A program made the translations under genes and the position numbers. The notes beneath the pieces are model-generated. The model was not told the DNA's origin. It saw only the letters and a program-made list of their open reading frames with translations, and searched no databases. A stretch of 6,822 nt of DNA from Aquificota bacterium (GTDB taxonomy: Bacteria > Aquificota > Aquificia > Aquificales > Hydrogenothermaceae), in the NCBI GenBank assembly GCA_013153795.1, contig JAADDV010000116.1, positions 1 through 6,822 on the forward strand. Direction: 5' to 3'. Position 1 is the stretch's first letter. The number at the start of each line of letters is the position of its first letter. Positions 4,678 through 6,822 of this stretch are shown here, piece by piece.

Positions 4678-6021
4678 ATGATAAAGAAAACAAAATTCCT
4701 ATCACTATTATTTTCAGGGATACTTTTAGCTTCTTGCGGAAGTGGAGGTTCAGGAAATATAACAGAAAATACAGAGCCTTCCAAGATGGATGAAAAATAC
4801 TCCATCTTAGAAGGAAAGGTATTTGTGCCCCAAGCTGATAATGACATTAAAACACAATCTTTAAAGGATATCAAATATGTAATAGCCGCAACATTCCAGG
4901 ATAATGACCCTGTTTTCTCAACAGGAGAAGTAGACTATGGATATTTCAAAGTTAAGTTATTAAGGAATAAGGCATATTCCTTAGTTTTCTTTGACAAAAA
5001 ACTTCAGCCAGTTGCCTATGTAAGAAGAGGAAAATTTAATGCTTTCTTTATTGATGGAAGAAGAGCTCGTATTGGAGTTGCTTTAATAGATGAAGATTGG
5101 GATGGTATATATGATTATGGATACCCATATATTGATGGAGATTCTATTGTTTTTATAAGAGATGATAGATTTTCTCAAGACAAAGATTACGATAATATTC
5201 CAGATACTTTTGAAGAAGATAAAGATGGAAATGGTATAGTAGATGCTTTAGAAGATAGATATAAAGATATCTATAGAGATGATGATTGGTATGAATATAG
5301 ATATGGAAGTAATGATGACAAATATGAATACAGTGATAGACACAAAGACGACGATTGGTATGAATACAGAAACGGATATGATGACGATAGATATGAATAC
5401 AACAACAGATATAATGATGATGACTGGTATGAATACAGAAATGGAGATGATGACGATAAATACGAATATAGCGGCAGATATAAAGGTGATGATTGGTATG
5501 AGTATAGGAACGGATACGATGATGACAGATACGAATACAGCAACAAATATAAAGACGATGATTGGTACGAATATAGGAATGGATATGATGATGACAGATA
5601 TGAATATACCAACAGATACAAAGATGACGACTGGTACGAATACAGAAATGGATACGATGATGACAGATACGAATACAGCAACAAATATAAAGACAATGAT
5701 TGGTATGAATATAGGAATGGATATGATGATGACAGATATGAATATACCAACAGATACAAAGATGACGACTGGTATGAATACGGAAATAGATATGATGACG
5801 ATTGGTACGAGTATAGAAACAAATATGACGATGATAGATATGAATACAGTGGCAGATATAAAGACGATGACTGGTATGAGTATAGGAACGGATACGATGA
5901 TGATAGATACGAATACAACTATAGATATAAAGATGATGATTGGTATGAGTATGATGACGACGAAGATGATGACGATGATAAGAAAAAAAGAAAAAAGAAG
6001 AAAAAGTATGATGATGATTAA
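4678..6021 (+). CDS. Repeat lipoprotein: head domain shared with the cytochrome plus Asp/Tyr/Trp-rich tandem repeats
   Basis: A 447-residue exported lipoprotein of unknown function. The signal peptide ends in LLASC (lipidated C20), followed by a Gly/Ser linker. Residues about 42-150 align by eye with the cytochrome's head: KVKLLRNKAYSLVFFDKKLQ here against QLKLLKDKEYSFVLYDKNLN there, and PVAYVRRGKFNAF against PVAFVRKGEYNAI. Calcium-loop-like DEDWDGIYD (138-146) and DKDGNGIVDALED (about 181-193) follow. From 201 to 425 runs a tandem array of 23-residue units, each made of a W half (DDDWYEYRNGY) and an R half (DDDRYEYxNRYK). The last 22 residues are an acidic block, a Lys/Arg block and YDDD. 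There are no Cys residues beyond C20, so no hemes. The lack of stops in other frames across this region is a by-product of the repeats. Possible roles are calcium or metal binding, surface scaffold or adhesion; none is shown. Confidence 0.88.
   Translation: MIKKTKFLSLLFSGILLASCGSGGSGNITENTEPSKMDEKYSILEGKVFVPQADNDIKTQSLKDIKYVIAATFQDNDPVFSTGEVDYGYFKVKLLRNKAYSLVFFDKKLQPVAYVRRGKFNAFFIDGRRARIGVALIDEDWDGIYDYGYPYIDGDSIVFIRDDRFSQDKDYDNIPDTFEEDKDGNGIVDALEDRYKDIYRDDDWYEYRYGSNDDKYEYSDRHKDDDWYEYRNGYDDDRYEYNNRYNDDDWYEYRNGDDDDKYEYSGRYKGDDWYEYRNGYDDDRYEYSNKYKDDDWYEYRNGYDDDRYEYTNRYKDDDWYEYRNGYDDDRYEYSNKYKDNDWYEYRNGYDDDRYEYTNRYKDDDWYEYGNRYDDDWYEYRNKYDDDRYEYSGRYKDDDWYEYRNGYDDDRYEYNYRYKDDDWYEYDDDEDDDDDKKKRKKKKKYDDD
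5278..5952 (+). repeat. 69-bp tandem coding repeat (23-residue unit, 11 Trp-containing half-units)
   Basis: The Trp codons that mark each unit start at 5287, 5356, 5425, 5494, 5563, 5632, 5701, 5770, 5803, 5872 and 5941. Spacing is exactly 69 bp except for one 33-bp step (5770 to 5803), where an R half-unit is missing, so two W halves lie next to each other. Units alternate SNKYK and TNRYK endings between 5494 and 5769, making a 138-bp higher-order repeat: 5509-5631 and 5647-5769 differ at only two of 123 positions by eye. Elsewhere units differ mainly at synonymous third positions (GAT/GAC, TAT/TAC, AAT/AAC). Confidence 0.95.
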
Positions 6022-6048
6022 GTGTTAACATAGAATATATTTTGTAAG

Positions 6049-6075
6049 GCCTATGCCTACTAAACAGGCATAGGC
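6049..6075 (+). terminator. Rho-independent terminator after the repeat lipoprotein gene
   Basis: GCCTATGCCT (6049-6058) and AGGCATAGGC (6066-6075) form a perfect 10-bp stem with a 7-nt loop, followed by TTTCATTTAATTAA, a moderate U-tract. It starts 27 nt after the stop codon and separates the lipoprotein from the downstream membrane-protein gene. Confidence 0.8.
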
Positions 6076-6115
6076 TTTCATTTAATTAAGGGGTTGCTGG
6101 GGGAATAAAGGTGAT

Positions 6116-6822
6116 ATGCTAAATTTTATTTTTTACTTTTTATTTTTTTGTTTTACTTTTTCTTATGGTGGGGAAATTTTTTATCAATTTGGTAGAGGTC
6201 TTTATATAAAGAATAATTTTTGGTTAGGAGGTTATTTTTCCTTAAACTTTTGGAAAAGGGGAGACAAACACACATTTAAGTTTGAGGATATAGCCCTTTT
6301 ATCTAGAGTTAATTATAAAAAAGTTTCTCTTTTTTCAGAAATAGAAGCAAAAGGTGTTTTTGTTTCATCAAATACAGAAAAAAATTGTAATTGGAATTTA
6401 GATTTGCAGATAGAAAGACTATATTTTGAATATAATCACTCACGAAACTTAAATTTAAAACTAGGAAGATTTTTAACCCCTTTAGGAATATGGAATAAAA
6501 TTCATATAGATGCTCTAAAATGGACTGTTTCAGACCCATTAGTTTCAAGAAAATTCTTCCCTATGTTCACTACTGGAATAGAACTTTATGGTTTTTTACC
6601 TTCTATAAAAAACTTTAAATATGAAGTTTTTGTTCAGAAAAATAAAGGAATAAATGACAGTTATAACAATTTACAACCTCGAAATATGTTTGGTCTACAA
6701 ATAGAAAAAATCTTTAATATAAACAAAAAACTAGGTTTTAACTTAGGAAGGTTTGATGAAGAAATCACAAATGAAAGATATACATTTTTAGGCTTATATG
6801 GAAAAACAAAATTTAAAAAACT
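6116..6822 (+). CDS. Probable outer-membrane beta-barrel (porin-like) protein, 3' truncated
   Basis: An open frame runs from ATG 6116 to the right edge, 235 codons without a stop. The first 18 residues (MLNFIFYFLFFCFTFSYG) are a hydrophobic signal peptide, unusual in having no Lys/Arg at the start; an in-frame stop at 6083-6085 and lack of any start codon in between rule out a longer form. The mature part has alternating, aromatic-rich strands and turns typical of barrels, such as LDLQIERLYFEYNHSRNLNL, and the segment LKLGRFLTPLGIWN (114-127), which resembles the LGxFxTPxG pattern of porins of the phosphate-selective OprO/OprP-like type. The start has AAGGTGAT directly upstream, a tight Shine-Dalgarno. 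It is the third exported protein in a row. Family assignment is by eye, and the missing C-terminus prevents checking for a terminal aromatic. Confidence 0.7.
   Translation, partial: MLNFIFYFLFFCFTFSYGGEIFYQFGRGLYIKNNFWLGGYFSLNFWKRGDKHTFKFEDIALLSRVNYKKVSLFSEIEAKGVFVSSNTEKNCNWNLDLQIERLYFEYNHSRNLNLKLGRFLTPLGIWNKIHIDALKWTVSDPLVSRKFFPMFTTGIELYGFLPSIKNFKYEVFVQKNKGINDSYNNLQPRNMFGLQIEKIFNINKKLGFNLGRFDEEITNERYTFLGLYGKTKFKK

Noticed and set aside
5278..5952. CRISPR-like regular repeats
   Set aside because: Repeats are directly adjacent with no unique spacers, are in frame, and encode a conserved peptide. They are a coding tandem repeat.
5991..5997. A AAA AAG slippery heptamer in the zero frame near the end of the repeat lipoprotein gene
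   Set aside because: A -1 shift would only replace the last few residues (stop at 6009-6011), so it would make a nearly equal product. The run is explained by a Lys-rich tail in an AT-rich genome, and no stimulatory structure is evident immediately downstream before the stop.
5153..6031. Long open frames on the minus strand (5153-6031 and 5271-5918) and in another plus frame (5279-6028) across the repeat array
   Set aside because: The repeat length is a multiple of three, so any frame free of stops in one unit stays open through the array. The predicted peptides are low-complexity (His/Tyr/Ile, Ser/Tyr/Leu or Met/Thr), have no suitable start context, and lie opposite or inside a gene with a signal peptide and clear homology to its neighbour.
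6309..6548. Minus-strand open frame inside the beta-barrel gene
   Set aside because: The opposite strand is open to the window edge with a signal peptide and barrel-like strands. The minus-strand peptide is low-complexity Leu/Phe/Asn.

Overview
This is an AT-rich window with dense coding, Shine-Dalgarno-type start sites (7-8 nt spacing in four genes), class II (lipobox) signal peptides and a nine-heme c-type cytochrome. It therefore comes from a Gram-negative-type bacterium with an outer membrane and cytochrome-based respiration. Low GC, many Lys/Ile/Glu codons and the gene types fit a thermophilic chemolithotroph such as the Hydrogenothermaceae (Aquificota: Sulfurihydrogenibium or Persephonella relatives). 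That assignment is an inference from style only; no marker gene is present.

Layout. Positions 2-226 hold the C-terminal end of an unrecognised gene, coupled by a TTGA stop/start overlap to a complete NtrC-type sigma-54 response regulator (223-1563). A small membrane protein of the DUF2231 family (1569-2060, minus strand) converges on it, and the two genes share a terminator hairpin. The divergent intergenic region (2061-2297) carries a good sigma-70 promoter reading left. Reading right, it carries a sigma-54 -24/-12 promoter with exact GG-N10-GC spacing. About 80-95 bp upstream of the predicted start of transcription lies an imperfect copy of a 17-bp dyad, TGTATC-N5-GATACA, which occurs in near-perfect form twice more in the window. 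To the right lie a nine-heme lipoprotein cytochrome (2298-4607), a terminator, a second lipoprotein (4678-6021), another terminator, and the first 235 codons of a probable outer-membrane beta-barrel protein (6116 to the edge).

The cytochrome and the second lipoprotein share a homologous N-terminal head followed by Asp/Asn-Gly calcium-loop-like segments. After that they diverge completely. The cytochrome continues into a heme-bearing part, while its neighbour continues into a striking Asp/Tyr/Trp-rich tandem array (23-residue, 69-bp units, 11 Trp-containing half-units) and ends in an acidic block, a Lys block and DDD.

Working hypothesis: a phospho-regulated sigma-54 activator switches on a surface or periplasmic electron-transfer module made of a multiheme lipoprotein, an aromatic/acidic repeat lipoprotein that may scaffold or bind metal, and possibly an outer-membrane barrel. 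The regulatory link and the promoter are supported by sequence. The extracellular electron-transfer role is inference.
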